A stretch of 64,000 nt of DNA, taken from the NCBI RefSeq assembly GCF_005145045.1, contig NZ_CP039693.1, positions 124,001-188,000 on the forward strand, read 5' to 3'. The DNA comes from Agrobacterium larrymoorei (lineage in GTDB: Bacteria; Pseudomonadota; Alphaproteobacteria; Rhizobiales; Rhizobiaceae). The notes beneath the pieces were generated by a model. It was not told the DNA's origin. It saw nothing but the letters and a program-made list of their open reading frames with translations, and made no database searches. Of the stretch, positions 1 through 8,957 are shown piece after piece. Positions within the stretch are counted from its first letter, which is position 1. Each line of letters starts with the position of its first letter. Position numbers and translations under genes: made by a program.

Positions 1-2
1 TT

Positions 3-236
3 TTCAACCACGTCCACGGCAACGATCCGAGCATACGCGAGCGTTTCATCGACGGTTTCGAACTGCCGAAGGCTGAAGACATCGCCGATGCGATTGCTTT
101 TGCCATCGCCGCACCCGTCGCCGTCAATATCGGCCATATGGAAATCACGCCGACCTTGCAGGTAATGGGCGGACTGCAAACGACCAAGCCTCAGGACGTC
201 TTGGCAGCTGAAGCGGCGAAGGAGCAAAAGCCGTGA
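3..236 (+). CDS. Short-chain dehydrogenase/reductase, C-terminal fragment (gene starts before the window)
   Basis: The frame is open from the window edge to a TGA at 234-236 and gives 77 residues. The segment resembles the C-terminal end of SDR enzymes of the YdfG (serine/3-hydroxy acid dehydrogenase) type: an ED-IADAIAFAIAAP helix, then a strand with NIGHMEITPTLQ. The active site and cofactor loop lie outside the window, so the substrate cannot be judged. The stop overlaps the GTG start of the next ABC permease (GTGA), so the gene probably belongs to the same operon as the transporter. Confidence 0.72.
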   Translation, partial: FNHVHGNDPSIRERFIDGFELPKAEDIADAIAFAIAAPVAVNIGHMEITPTLQVMGGLQTTKPQDVLAAEAAKEQKP

Positions 237-940
237 GCGGCTTCGATCTTTCAGCGATCCTCAGCAATCCCGAATATATCGGGATGCTGGTTCACGGCCT
301 TCAGATGACCTTCATCATCTTCTTCGGCTCGTGGACGCTTGCCATGACGCTGGCACTGATCCTTCTCTGCATCCGGTTCTCGCCATTCCGTTTCGGGGAT
401 CGCATCGTCGCAGCCTATGTCTCTTATCACCGTAATGTGCCGACGCTGGTACAATTGATGCTGTGGTATTTCGGTATCTTCACGCTTCTGCCGTCCGGTC
501 TCTCCGGCTGGTTGATCGATCATAATGCCGAGGCGATTTTTGCCGTGGTAGGTCTCGGGCTCTGCCAGGCGGCCTATTTCAGTGAGGATTTGCGCTCTGG
601 TCTGCGTTCGGTCAGTCCGGGGCAGATGGAAGCGGCCAAGGCGCTCGGCCATGGTTATCTCTCTTCCATGCGCTTCATCATCATGCCGCAGGGTGTGCGG
701 AACGCGCTGCCACCGCTGATCAACCACAGTGTCTCGCTGTTCAAGAACAGCAGCCTTGCACTCGTAATCGGCGCGTCGGAACTTACCCACGCAGTCAAGG
801 AAATCGAGAACCTCAGCTTCCAGACCTTCGAAATCTATCTGGTTGGAACGGTGCTCTACCTCGTCATTTCGCTGCTGATCATGGCAGTGGGTGCCTATCT
901 TTCGATGCGCCTCGATCCGGCATGGAGGGCACGCGCATGA
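233..940 (+). CDS. Polar amino-acid-type ABC transporter permease 1
   Basis: This 235-residue inner-membrane protein belongs to the HisM/GlnP permease family (BPD_transp_1). It has about five hydrophobic segments and the cytoplasmic EAA coupling loop (EAAKALGHGYLSSMRF, about residues 132-147), which docks on the ATPase. The GTG start at 233 overlaps the stop of the preceding SDR gene, and the 3' end overlaps the next permease by ATGA, so translation is probably coupled. With the second permease, the ATPase and the binding protein it forms a complete HAAT importer. The family imports amino acids and related polar solutes. The neighbouring gluconate/idonate genes leave open a sugar-acid or amino-sugar-acid substrate. 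Confidence 0.93.
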   Translation: MSGFDLSAILSNPEYIGMLVHGLQMTFIIFFGSWTLAMTLALILLCIRFSPFRFGDRIVAAYVSYHRNVPTLVQLMLWYFGIFTLLPSGLSGWLIDHNAEAIFAVVGLGLCQAAYFSEDLRSGLRSVSPGQMEAAKALGHGYLSSMRFIIMPQGVRNALPPLINHSVSLFKNSSLALVIGASELTHAVKEIENLSFQTFEIYLVGTVLYLVISLLIMAVGAYLSMRLDPAWRARA

Positions 941-1695
941 TCGGTGAGATGATGACCATCGTTCACGATTACTGGCTGCTGCTTCTGATCGGTCAGTATC
1001 CGAACGGCCCGCTGGGCGGTCTGGCGAATACGATCATACTCTCCGCACTCGCCATTGCATTTGCATTTCCGGTCAGCATCCTCATGGCGCTGGCGCGGCT
1101 TTCGAAATGGCGCGCGCTTCGCTGGCCGGTGACGGCATTGGTCTATGTTACTCGTGGCGTACCGCTGCTGATGCTGATTCTGTGGAGCTACTTCCTTATT
1201 CCGCTCTGGACCGGTGCGGACGTGCCGAGCTTCGCGATCATGCTGGTGACGCTGGTCGTTTATCAGGGCGCGTTTCTCAGCGAGGTCGTCAGAGCCGGTA
1301 TCGTGGCCCTAGGGGCAGGGCAGATGGATGCGGCGAGGGCGCTCGGCCATAGCTATATGGGAGCGATGCGCTTCATCATCCTGCCGCAGGCGCTCTACAA
1401 CATGATCCCGAGCATGATCTCGACCTTTGTGGCGACGATCAAGGACACCACGCTCGGTTACGTCATCAACGTGCCTGACCTGACCTTTGCAGCGAGCCAG
1501 GTGAACAATCAGCTTCTGACGCAGCCATTCCAGGTCTTCCTCATCCTGGCGATCGTCTATTACGCCATCTGCTGGAGCCTGACCTATCTCGCAAACACTT
1601 TAGAGCGCCGTATTGCCAAGCGCCGCGCCGGGGTCGTGAGCCGTCCGCAACAGGCGGTGATGACGCAGGCCAAAATCATAACGGAGCAGCCATGA
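937..1695 (+). CDS. Polar amino-acid-type ABC transporter permease 2
   Basis: This is the second HisM/GlnP-family permease, 252 residues. The preferred start is the ATG at 937, in an ATGA overlap with the stop of permease 1. An in-frame ATG at 922 would add five residues. The EAA loop is visible ([16 protein letters not shown]), and hydrophobic helices lie around residues 20-45, 65-90 and 190-220. It should pair with permease 1 as the heterodimeric membrane core. Its stop overlaps the ATPase start by ATGA. Confidence 0.93.
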   Translation: MIGEMMTIVHDYWLLLLIGQYPNGPLGGLANTIILSALAIAFAFPVSILMALARLSKWRALRWPVTALVYVTRGVPLLMLILWSYFLIPLWTGADVPSFAIMLVTLVVYQGAFLSEVVRAGIVALGAGQMDAARALGHSYMGAMRFIILPQALYNMIPSMISTFVATIKDTTLGYVINVPDLTFAASQVNNQLLTQPFQVFLILAIVYYAICWSLTYLANTLERRIAKRRAGVVSRPQQAVMTQAKIITEQP

Positions 1696-2447
1696 CAGTA
1701 CCATCGACTGACCAGACGATCCGCATCTCGAATGTCTGCAAGAGCTATGGCGACTACGAGGTTTTGAAGAATGTCGATGCCGAAGTTGCCCGCGGCGAGG
1801 TGGTGGTCATTTGCGGTCCCTCCGGTTCCGGTAAATCCACGCTGATCCGCACCGTCAATCGTCTCGAAGAGATCAACAGCGGCTCGATCACGCTGGATGG
1901 TCAGGATATCCATGCTGCTACGAAGACGAAGGAACTCAACCTGCTGCGCAGCCGCGTGGGTTTCGTGTTCCAGAGCTTCAACCTGTTCCCGCATCTCTCG
2001 GTCCTTGAAAACGTTACGATTTCGCCGATCCGCGTCAAGGGCGTGGCACCTGATGTCGCCCGTGACAAGGCGTTGAAGCTGCTCGAAAGAGTTGGCCTTT
2101 CGGACAAGGCGGGCGCTTATCCCGGCCAGCTGTCCGGCGGTCAGCAGCAGCGTGTGGCGATTGCCCGCGCGCTCGCCATGGAGCCGCCCGTCATGCTGTT
2201 CGATGAGCCGACGAGTGCGCTCGATCCGGAAATGGTCGGTGAAGTGCTTTCCGTCATGAAAGGTCTGGCTGCCGAAGGCATGACCATGCTGTGCGTGACG
2301 CATGAGATGGGCTTTGCCCGCGAAGTCGCTGACCGCATCTGGTTCATCGATGCCGGTGAAATTCTTGAAAAAGCTACGCCAGAAGAGTTTTTCAACACAC
2401 CCCGCCATCCGCGTGCGCAGCGGTTCCTTGCCGATCTGCGCCACTGA
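1692..2447 (+). CDS. Polar amino-acid-type ABC transporter ATP-binding protein
   Basis: This 251-residue cytoplasmic ATPase is of the GlnQ/HisP class. All catalytic motifs are intact: Walker [10 protein letters not shown] at residues 42-50, Q-loop [13 protein letters not shown] signature [15 protein letters not shown], Walker [13 protein letters not shown] and the switch histidine in [22 protein letters not shown] is characteristic of amino-acid importers. The gene starts inside the stop of the second permease and is followed 28 bases later by the binding protein gene. Confidence 0.95.
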   Translation: MTVPSTDQTIRISNVCKSYGDYEVLKNVDAEVARGEVVVICGPSGSGKSTLIRTVNRLEEINSGSITLDGQDIHAATKTKELNLLRSRVGFVFQSFNLFPHLSVLENVTISPIRVKGVAPDVARDKALKLLERVGLSDKAGAYPGQLSGGQQQRVAIARALAMEPPVMLFDEPTSALDPEMVGEVLSVMKGLAAEGMTMLCVTHEMGFAREVADRIWFIDAGEILEKATPEEFFNTPRHPRAQRFLADLRH

Positions 2448-2475
2448 TAAATCAATCAATAAGAGGAGAACGAGA

Positions 2476-3312
2476 ATGAACTGGAAATCCCTTACCCTGA
2501 CGGCCATCCTCGCCGGTACGGCGCTTGCTTCACCAGCGGCTGCCGATCAGCTGGACACGATCATGAACAACAAGGTGCTGCGTTGCGCGACTTTCGCAGA
2601 CGTCGTTCCTTTTGCCGCGCCCGATCCGAAGACGCGCGAAATGGCCGGTTTCGACGTCGATCTTTGCAATGCCATCGCCAAGGAACTGGGTGTTAAGGCT
2701 GAAATCAAGCCGGTTTCGGTCGAGGCCCGCGTGCCGGAAGTCAAGCTCGGCCGCGTCGATATCACCGTCGCCAACCTCGCTTATACCCAGAGCCGCGCCG
2801 AACAGATCCAGTTCAGCGACCCGTACTATCTCGCCAAGGAAATGCTGATCGTGCCGGTTGACGATGCCGGAAAGAAGAAGGCCGATTATGAAGGCCAGCG
2901 CGTGGCGTCCACCAAGGGCTCGACCTCTGAAATGTCGATCAAGCTCAACAAGTCCGAGCCTTTGACCTTCCAGGACACGGCATCCGCTTACCTCGCAGTT
3001 CAGCAGGGTAAGGCGCGCGGCATGGTGGCCAATACCATGACGACGACTAAGTTCGTCAATGAATCCAAGACCAAGGGCAAGCCAATGCGCATGATCGAGG
3101 AGCCGATGCTTTACCAGCCAATCGGCATCGGTATGGCAAAGGACAATTCGAAGCTGACGGCGAAGATCAACGAAGTGCTTCGCAAGCTCGACGCTGACGG
3201 TGAGATCAACAAGATCTGGGACAAGTGGCTTGGCCCAAACACTGAGTACAAGATGACCCGCACCGACAAGGTTGTTCCGCTTTCTGAGCTGAAGTTCGAC
3301 CCGATCCCCTGA
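2476..3312 (+). CDS. Periplasmic amino-acid-type solute-binding protein (SBP_bac_3)
   Basis: The protein has 278 residues. The start at ATG 2476 has an AGAGGAGAA ribosome site just upstream; a longer frame from 2302 overlaps the ATPase gene and is unlikely. A Sec signal peptide (hydrophobic core LTLTAILAGTALA, cleavage near AAA-DQ) precedes a family 3 fold with GFDVDLCNAIAKELG and DITVANLAYTQSRAEQIQFSDPY, the usual ligand-cleft strands. It delivers solute to the two permeases encoded upstream. Gene order permease-permease-ATPase-binding protein differs from the common binding-protein-first order. A hairpin follows the stop. Confidence 0.93.
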   Translation: MNWKSLTLTAILAGTALASPAAADQLDTIMNNKVLRCATFADVVPFAAPDPKTREMAGFDVDLCNAIAKELGVKAEIKPVSVEARVPEVKLGRVDITVANLAYTQSRAEQIQFSDPYYLAKEMLIVPVDDAGKKKADYEGQRVASTKGSTSEMSIKLNKSEPLTFQDTASAYLAVQQGKARGMVANTMTTTKFVNESKTKGKPMRMIEEPMLYQPIGIGMAKDNSKLTAKINEVLRKLDADGEINKIWDKWLGPNTEYKMTRTDKVVPLSELKFDPIP

Positions 3313-3352
3313 TCCTGTCGCCAGACACGATCCAGCACATGAAAAATCAAAC

Positions 3353-3386
3353 GTAAGCGGCGGGACGTTTCCGCCGCCAATCTTAC
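3353..3386 (+). terminator. Intercistronic hairpin after the binding protein gene
   Basis: An inverted repeat GTAAGCGGCGG (3353-3363) faces CCGCCGCC...CTTAC ending at 3386, with a GACGTTT loop. There is no run of T after it, so it may be a partial terminator or an mRNA-stabilising hairpin rather than a full stop. The next gene follows 14 bases later on the same strand with a GGGAGG ribosome site. Confidence 0.5.
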
Positions 3387-3400
3387 CGTGGGAGGTTTTT

Positions 3401-4075
3401 ATGATCCACATTAAAGATATTGCCGAACGGCCAAGCAAGGCAGACATTGAAGCTCTTTCGAAGTTCTCGCCCGCCACCATTCATGAGGCGCAGGGCCGCA
3501 AAGGCGCACTTTCCTCTCGCCTCAAGCCGGTCGACTACCGCATGAAGCTGTGCGGCCCGGCATTTACCGTCAAATGTGCGCCGCGCGACAACATCATGTT
3601 GCAGCTCGCCATCAACTACGCAAAGCCGGGCGACATCATCGTCGTGTCCGCGGGCGAATATGAAGAAGCGGGTTCTTTCGGTGACGTTCTGGCCAATGCC
3701 TGCCTCGCAAAAGGCATCGGCGGTCTGGTGACCGACACCGGCGTGCGCGACACGCTACAACTCAGAGAACTTGGTTTCCCCGTATTTTCGCTAAGCGTCT
3801 GCATCAAGGGCACGGTGAAAGAAACGATTGCGGCCGTGAACGACAGCATCATCGTCGGCGGCGAGATCATCAATCCAGGCGACATCATCGTTGGCGATGC
3901 GGATGGTCTGGTCGTCGTGCGGCGTGAAGATGCGCGGGAATCGGCTCGACTGTCCCAGATCCGTGAAGATGCCGAGGCGGGCTATATCGAAGCCTACAAG
4001 CAGGGCAAATCCGTTATTGAAGTCAGCAATCTGGAGCCTGTTTTGAAGGCTAAAGGTCTTGTCGTCGATATCTGA
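3401..4075 (+). CDS. RraA-family protein (HMG aldolase/oxaloacetate decarboxylase-like fold)
   Basis: This 224-residue protein has the RraA/dimethylmenaquinone-methyltransferase-like fold, a family that includes 4-hydroxy-4-methyl-2-oxoglutarate aldolases, oxaloacetate decarboxylases and the RNase E inhibitor RraA. Visible family features are GDIIVVSAGEYEEAGSFGDVLANA, the loop TDTGVRDT with the Arg-Asp pair at residues 116-117, and the C-terminal PGDIIVGDADGLVVV. The position where metal-dependent aldolases of the family often carry Glu/Asp after Arg-Asp is Gln here (RDTLQ), so aldolase activity is uncertain. In a sugar-acid operon a role in cleaving or decarboxylating a 2-keto acid intermediate is plausible. 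A good ribosome site (GGGAGG) precedes the ATG. Confidence 0.85.
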   Translation: MIHIKDIAERPSKADIEALSKFSPATIHEAQGRKGALSSRLKPVDYRMKLCGPAFTVKCAPRDNIMLQLAINYAKPGDIIVVSAGEYEEAGSFGDVLANACLAKGIGGLVTDTGVRDTLQLRELGFPVFSLSVCIKGTVKETIAAVNDSIIVGGEIINPGDIIVGDADGLVVVRREDARESARLSQIREDAEAGYIEAYKQGKSVIEVSNLEPVLKAKGLVVDI

Positions 4076-4201
4076 TTTCGACAGGGCGACCGAAAACGCA
4101 TGAGGCTTTTCGAATTCGAGCACCTGAACGGCGCAAAAGCTCTCCACGCCGTTCTCCCTTGAAGCATGTTGATATTCCTTGGATCAAGGAACGAGGTTCC
4201 G

Positions 4202-4972
4202 ATGACTTTTCCACTTTTTGATCTTTCCGGTTCACGTGCCCTGATCACGGGCTCATCGCAGGGCATCGGGCTGGCGCTTGCCAAAGGCCTCATCGACCAC
4301 GGTGCGTCCGTCATTCTCAATGGTCGCGTTAAGGTGCGGCTTGCGGAAGCCGCGGCATCGCTGAAAGCTGAAACGGGCGTGTCGGTCGAAACAGCAGATT
4401 TTGACGTGACTGATGGAGAAGCGGTCAAGCAGGGTGTTGAGGCGATCGAGCAGAACATCGGCCCCATCGATATCCTCATCAACAATGCCGGTATGCAATT
4501 CCGCACACCGCTGGAGGATTTTCCGGCAGACCGGTGGGAGCAACTGCTGAAAACCAATATCTCCAGCGTATTTTACGTCGGGCAGGCCGTTGCGCGCCAC
4601 ATGATCGGACGCGGTAAGGGAAAGATCATCAACATCGCCTCCGTCCAGAGCGAGCTGGCCCGTCCCGGCATTGCGCCGTACACGGCAACCAAGGGAGCAG
4701 TGAAAAACCTCACGCGTGGCATGTGCACCGACTGGGCCAAGCATGGCCTGCAGGTGAATGCGATTGCACCCGGTTACTTCAAAACCCCGCTCAACCAAGC
4801 GCTGGTCGACAGCGAGGAATTTTCAGCCTGGCTCGAAAAACGCACGCCAGCAGCCCGCTGGGGCAATGTCGATGAACTGGTCGGTGCCGCGGTGTTTCTC
4901 TCAGGCAAGGCTTCCTCTTTCGTGAATGGACACACGCTTTATGTCGACGGTGGCATCACCACGTCCCTTTGA
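4202..4972 (+). CDS. idnO: SDR-family gluconate 5-dehydrogenase (5-keto-D-gluconate reductase)
   Basis: The protein has 256 residues. The start at ATG 4202 begins MTFPLFDLSGSRALITGSSQGIG, as in the IdnO/Gno family; the upstream in-frame ATG at 4166 would add an unusual extension. SDR motifs are present: TGSSQGIG cofactor loop, LINNAGMQ, catalytic Ser in ASVQS and YTATK. The enzyme would interconvert D-gluconate and 5-ketogluconate with NAD(P)H. Assignment to gluconate rests on similarity of the N-terminus and on linkage to gluconokinase and L-idonate dehydrogenase. The 3' end overlaps the kinase gene. Confidence 0.85.
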   Translation: MTFPLFDLSGSRALITGSSQGIGLALAKGLIDHGASVILNGRVKVRLAEAAASLKAETGVSVETADFDVTDGEAVKQGVEAIEQNIGPIDILINNAGMQFRTPLEDFPADRWEQLLKTNISSVFYVGQAVARHMIGRGKGKIINIASVQSELARPGIAPYTATKGAVKNLTRGMCTDWAKHGLQVNAIAPGYFKTPLNQALVDSEEFSAWLEKRTPAARWGNVDELVGAAVFLSGKASSFVNGHTLYVDGGITTSL

Positions 4973-5498
4973 GACGACAAGCAGTAACGGTCCGATCGTG
5001 GTGATGGGTGTCTGCGGTTGCGGTAAGACATCCGTCGGCGAACGGCTTGCATCCACGCTTGGCTGCCGCTTCATCGAAGGCGACAGCCGTCACCCGGTCG
5101 CCAATGTCGAGAAGATGCGACATGGCATTCCGCTTGACGATGCCGACCGCTGGCCCTGGCTGAACGTGCTTGGCACCGAGCTCGGCGATGCGCGCACCAT
5201 CATCTCCTGCTCCGCGCTGAAACGGTCCTACCGCGACCTGTTGCGGGCAAGGGCAGGGCGGCCGGTGACATTCGTGTTCCTGCAGGGAACGCGGACACTG
5301 CTAGCCTCGCGGATGGGCGCCCGCGAAGGCCATTACATGCCGCTGTCGTTGCTCGACAGCCAATTAGCCACGCTGGAACTACCGCAAAGCGAGCGGGACG
5401 TAGTGACCGTGGAAATCGACCAGCCGCTCGAACGGATCGTTCACGATGCCATCGCCCGCATCGCCGCGTTCGGTTTTGCGACCGCAACAGACAATTGA
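4941..5498 (+). CDS. gntK: Gluconokinase (carbohydrate kinase, thermoresistant GntK family)
   Basis: The ATG at 4941 lies inside the 3' end of idnO and gives 185 residues; an in-frame ATG at 4926 is also possible. The P-loop GVCGCGKT (GxxGxGKT) follows an IVVMG strand. EGDSRHPVANVEKMRHGIPLDDADRWPWL matches the diagnostic substrate loop of GntK, with a small change (SRHPV for the usual D-HPP). SCSALKRSYRDLLR is the second family signature. It phosphorylates gluconate to 6-phosphogluconate for the Entner-Doudoroff and pentose phosphate routes. Confidence 0.92.
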   Translation: MSTVASPRPFETTSSNGPIVVMGVCGCGKTSVGERLASTLGCRFIEGDSRHPVANVEKMRHGIPLDDADRWPWLNVLGTELGDARTIISCSALKRSYRDLLRARAGRPVTFVFLQGTRTLLASRMGAREGHYMPLSLLDSQLATLELPQSERDVVTVEIDQPLERIVHDAIARIAAFGFATATDN

Positions 5499-5520
5499 TA
5501 AATTTATCATGGAGGACACT

Positions 5521-6468
5521 ATGACCAAGCCGGAGATTCTGCTTGTCGGCCCATACCCGGAATGGGATCTGGTCGAGCTCGAGGCAAAATTTGAAGTTCG
5601 CAAGCTTTATGAGGCGACAGATCGCGACGCATTCCTGCAGCAGCATGGCGGAAACATCCGCGGCATCGCTACCCGTGGAGAGCTCGGTGCCTCGGCAGAG
5701 CTCATCGGCAGGTTGCCGAAGCTGGAAGTGGTGTCGGTGTACGGGGTCGGCTACGATGCAGTCAATCTCGAGGCCTGTCGCGCACGTGGCATTCGCGTCA
5801 CCAACACGCCTGATGTGCTGACCAACGACGTCGCTGATCTCGGTGTGGCCATGATGCTCGTTCAGTCACGCGGAATGATTGGTGCGGAGCGGTGGGTAAA
5901 GGACGGAAGCTGGTCGGCGAAGGGCCTTTACCCGCTAAAGCGAAAGGTCTGGGGCCGGAAGGCAGGCGTGCTGGGCCTAGGCCGGATAGGCTTTGAGGTT
6001 ACCAAGCGCCTTAGGGGCTTCGACATGGATATTGCCTATAGCGATGTGGCGGCAAAGGATTTTGCAAAGAACATCACCTTCATCGCCGATCCAGTCGAAC
6101 TCGCCCGGCACTCTGACTTCCTGTTTGTTACGCTCGCCGCTTCAGCCGCCACGCGCCATATCGTTTCGAAGGAGGTCCTTGAAGCTCTTGGCCCGGAAGG
6201 CATGCTGATCAACATCTCGCGTGCTTCTAATATAGATGAGGATGCGCTGCTCGACGCGTTGGAAAGCGGCACGCTGGGATCCGCCGCGCTCGACGTGTTC
6301 GAAGGGGAGCCAAATCTCAACCCGCGCTTCTTGAAACTCGACAATGTTCTGGTGCAGCCGCATCACGCTTCGGGCACAATTGAAACCCGCAAAGCAATGG
6401 GCAAGCTGGTGCGCGACAATCTCGTGGCTCACTTCGCTGGCGATACGCTTCCAACCCCCGTCATCTGA
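5521..6468 (+). CDS. D-isomer-specific 2-hydroxyacid dehydrogenase (glyoxylate/hydroxypyruvate or 2-ketogluconate reductase type)
   Basis: The protein has 315 residues, with the ATG at 5521 behind a GGAGG site; the frame itself is open from further upstream. The NAD-binding motif GLGRIG lies near the middle. The catalytic Arg is in NISRAS, the Glu region in VFEGEP, and the His in PHHASGT, the order of GhrB-like enzymes. In this operon it could reduce a 2-keto sugar acid such as 2-ketogluconate, or a C2-C3 fragment such as glyoxylate or hydroxypyruvate. The sequence does not decide between them. The next gene begins 10 bases after the stop. Confidence 0.88.
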   Translation: MTKPEILLVGPYPEWDLVELEAKFEVRKLYEATDRDAFLQQHGGNIRGIATRGELGASAELIGRLPKLEVVSVYGVGYDAVNLEACRARGIRVTNTPDVLTNDVADLGVAMMLVQSRGMIGAERWVKDGSWSAKGLYPLKRKVWGRKAGVLGLGRIGFEVTKRLRGFDMDIAYSDVAAKDFAKNITFIADPVELARHSDFLFVTLAASAATRHIVSKEVLEALGPEGMLINISRASNIDEDALLDALESGTLGSAALDVFEGEPNLNPRFLKLDNVLVQPHHASGTIETRKAMGKLVRDNLVAHFAGDTLPTPVI

Positions 6469-6478
6469 GGATAGCCCG

Positions 6479-7510
6479 ATGAAAGCCGTCGTTATTCATG
6501 CCGCTAAGGATTTGCGGATCGAGGAAAGAGAAGTGGAGACGCTTGCTGCCGGACAGGTTGAAGTCGCCATCGAGGCGGGCGGCATCTGCGGATCCGATCT
6601 CCACTATTACAATCACGGCGGCTTCGGCACCGTGCGCGTTCGAGAACCGATGATCCTCGGTCATGAAGTCGCAGGTACAATCAAAGCGCTCGGGAAAGGG
6701 GTTTCTGGCCTCACAATAGGAGAAAGAGTCGCCGTCTCCCCAAGTCGCCCCTGCAATCACTGTGAATATTGCCTCAATGGACAGCAAAACCATTGCCTGA
6801 ACATGCGCTTTTACGGGTCAGCCATGCCCATGCCGCATATTCAGGGGGCGTTCCGTCAGCGATTGGTTGCCGAAGCCTGGCAGTGCCATAAGGTTGCCGA
6901 TGGTGTTTCGATTAATGAAGCCGCTATGGCAGAGCCCTTTGCTGTCGCGCTTCATGCAGTCAATCGTGCCGGCAGTCTCGCTGGCAAGCGGGTTCTCGTG
7001 ACGGGTTGTGGACCGATCGGTGCGCTCGCCATTATCGCGGCGCGCGCCCATGGTGCACGCGAAATCGTGGCCACCGATGTCATGGGCGCGGTGTTAAAGA
7101 AGGCCGTAGACATCGGCGCCGACCGCGTCATCAATGTCGCAGAAAATCCGGAGGAGCTTTCAGCCTTTTCGGCTAACAAAGGCTATTTCGAAGTTCAATT
7201 CGAAGCATCTGGCAACGAACGCGCCGTTCGTTCGGGTTTAGAAGTGTTGCGACCACGATCCACTGTTGTACAACTCGGCTTGGGAGGCGATGTCTCAATT
7301 CCACAGAACATGGTCGTTGCGAAGGAAATTGAGATGAAGGGGACCTTCCGATTTCACGAGGAATTCGGTCAGGCGGTTAATCTCATTAATAAGCATCGAG
7401 TTGATCTCAAGCCACTAATAACAGGGTCTTTTCCTCTTAGCGATGCCGTGTCGGCATTCGAAGTCGCTGGCGACAGAAACCGGTCGATGAAAGTGCAGAT
7501 CGCATTTTGA
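6479..7510 (+). CDS. idnD: L-idonate 5-dehydrogenase, zinc alcohol dehydrogenase family
   Basis: The protein has 343 residues; ATG at 6479 (the longer frame from 6344 lies inside the preceding gene). It is a medium-chain zinc dehydrogenase. Catalytic zinc ligands sit in GICGSDLHYY and GHEVAG, structural zinc cysteines in CNHCEYCLNGQQNHC, and the Rossmann loop in VTGCGPIGALA. The H-G-G-FGTVRV-EPMILGHE stretch is typical of L-idonate 5-dehydrogenase, which oxidises L-idonate to 5-ketogluconate. With idnO and gntK it completes the route idonate to 5-ketogluconate to gluconate to 6-phosphogluconate. It appears to be the last gene of the operon. Confidence 0.9.
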   Translation: MKAVVIHAAKDLRIEEREVETLAAGQVEVAIEAGGICGSDLHYYNHGGFGTVRVREPMILGHEVAGTIKALGKGVSGLTIGERVAVSPSRPCNHCEYCLNGQQNHCLNMRFYGSAMPMPHIQGAFRQRLVAEAWQCHKVADGVSINEAAMAEPFAVALHAVNRAGSLAGKRVLVTGCGPIGALAIIAARAHGAREIVATDVMGAVLKKAVDIGADRVINVAENPEELSAFSANKGYFEVQFEASGNERAVRSGLEVLRPRSTVVQLGLGGDVSIPQNMVVAKEIEMKGTFRFHEEFGQAVNLINKHRVDLKPLITGSFPLSDAVSAFEVAGDRNRSMKVQIAF

Positions 7511-8050
7511 ACACGCAACTTCAGTTCTCAAGGCCTGCTTAATTCACAAACTTGGACCTTCGTCTTCAAGATCAACAAACGACGCAAACCAGGGTCCTCT
7601 GTTCTGATCGTGCGATAGCGCCATTCCGGCTATACGTGTCGTTTGCTCTTTGCCGCAGCAAAGCGGAATTGGGTGCGCCTAATAAAAAAATATGCGCCGA
7701 GAGATGGCCGATCTTCAGGTATGACACCGTAAAGCCCTGTTGGAGCAGGAGTTCTCGGTCAAGGTCATCTATGCTCAGGTCTGCGCCGAAGAACAGGGGA
7801 TGGCCTATTCACCCCACGTTCATTGCTGATGGCGAAACGACACATCGAAACGATACGCGCTTTCCGCTCTCATTAACACGTCCTGCACACTGTGTCGGGT
7901 TGATTCAAATACCCCATCCGACACTTCAAGGTCACCTTCTAGTCGGTTCACTGCTGACATAAGTCCCGCTGCCAACAGGTTTACCTCAGCGGTCAAGATA
8001 GCCGGCTACGCTGGGTTTCTCGTTACCGCCTATCATACGGCAGTCTTAGC
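7511..8050. other. 540-base gap between convergent gene ends with traces of decayed coding sequence
   Basis: The region lies between the 3' ends of idnD and the LysR gene. A 136-codon frame (7552-7962) shows no recognisable family and has a Ser/Arg-rich composition typical of a shadow frame. In another frame, the stretch around 7729-7830 reads KALLEQEFSVKVIYAQVCAEEQ, which looks protein-like but has a stop immediately upstream and another after PHVHC. This suggests a remnant of a small gene. No clear intrinsic terminator was found. Confidence 0.4.
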
Positions 8051-8950
8051 CTACTTAAATGGTTGCGACGCGCTACCGGTAACCTCTAGCTGCAGCCAAG
8101 CCGCGAATTCACGGGCTAAACGCCGCTGGCTGCCGGACTTTGGGTAGGTAAGGTAATGGCCTATATAGCGGTGATCTCGGCCTTCGTCGGCGAGCGGGCG
8201 CACTAGCCTGCCGCTCTTCAGCGCATGTCGCGCCAGCACGTTTGATTCCAGGGCTATCCCTAAACCGTTGACCGCGGCATCAAGGGCGAGAAAAGATCGG
8301 TCGAAAGACATAGCCGGCTGCGGCGGCTGGCCAAGATCATTGGCCTCGAACCAGTCGATCCACTGTATGCGTTTGAGATCGCTGCGTATGAGAGGAGATC
8401 TTGCCAGATCGCGCATGGATTTCAGCGTGGCTGCGAATTCCGGCGCACAAAGCGGAGAGACGATTTCTTCCCCCAACGGGATCACGATCAGGTCATCGCG
8501 GTTCTGCGGCTCGCCGTAAACGATGTCCAAATCGAAAAGCCCGTCCACGAAACGTGCATAGGCGGTGCTGGCGGCTATCCTCACCTCTACGCCGGGACTT
8601 CGCTTGAGAAACAGTGGAAGTAGAGGAGACAGAACCTGCGCCGCGAAGCTCGGCGCACAATGTACCCTTAAGAGATGGACGCGGTTAGATGAGATTGCCT
8701 CAATACCGCGCCGAAGCTCCTCGAAAGCGCCCGATGCATGGTTCAACATCGTTTGGCCCGAAAGTGTGAGCGTCACGTTACGCGTCGTCCGTTCAAAAAG
8801 GGCGACGCCAAGACTCTTTTCTAAACCTTTTATCGCGTGGCTGACGGCGCTGGGCGACAAATTTAGCTCTTCGGCCGCGGCGCGGAACGATACGTTTCTG
8901 GCGGCCGACTCGAAAATGCGGAAGGCAGATAATGAGGCAATGTTCAGCAT
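8051..8950 (-). CDS. LysR-family transcriptional regulator (GcvA-like)
   Basis: This 299-residue protein has an N-terminal winged HTH (SAFRIFESAARNVSFRAAAEELNLSPSAVSHAIKGLEKSLGVALFER, about residues 7-54) and a LysR effector domain (about 90-290) with the LLRVHCAPSFAAQVLSPLLPLF strand seen in GcvA-type members. It is transcribed divergently from the SDR-transketolase-TRAP-ABC block. The usual LysR arrangement makes it the probable activator of that block, responding to a pathway intermediate. A dyad in the shared promoter region supports this. Confidence 0.93.
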   Translation of the reverse strand: MLNIASLSAFRIFESAARNVSFRAAAEELNLSPSAVSHAIKGLEKSLGVALFERTTRNVTLTLSGQTMLNHASGAFEELRRGIEAISSNRVHLLRVHCAPSFAAQVLSPLLPLFLKRSPGVEVRIAASTAYARFVDGLFDLDIVYGEPQNRDDLIVIPLGEEIVSPLCAPEFAATLKSMRDLARSPLIRSDLKRIQWIDWFEANDLGQPPQPAMSFDRSFLALDAAVNGLGIALESNVLARHALKSGRLVRPLADEGRDHRYIGHYLTYPKSGSQRRLAREFAAWLQLEVTGSASQPFK

Positions 8951-8957
8951 GCTGATT

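Noticed and set aside
1584..2507. A 307-codon minus-strand frame
   Set aside because: It is antisense to the ABC ATPase gene, whose motifs are all intact; its composition is His/Arg-rich and not protein-like.
2530..3480. A 316-codon minus-strand frame
   Set aside because: It lies antisense over the solute-binding protein gene, has no family features and is a GC-rich shadow.
7552..7962. A 136-codon plus-strand frame between idnD and the LysR gene
   Set aside because: It has no recognisable family and a Ser/Arg-rich composition; better protein-like traces lie in another frame, with stops.
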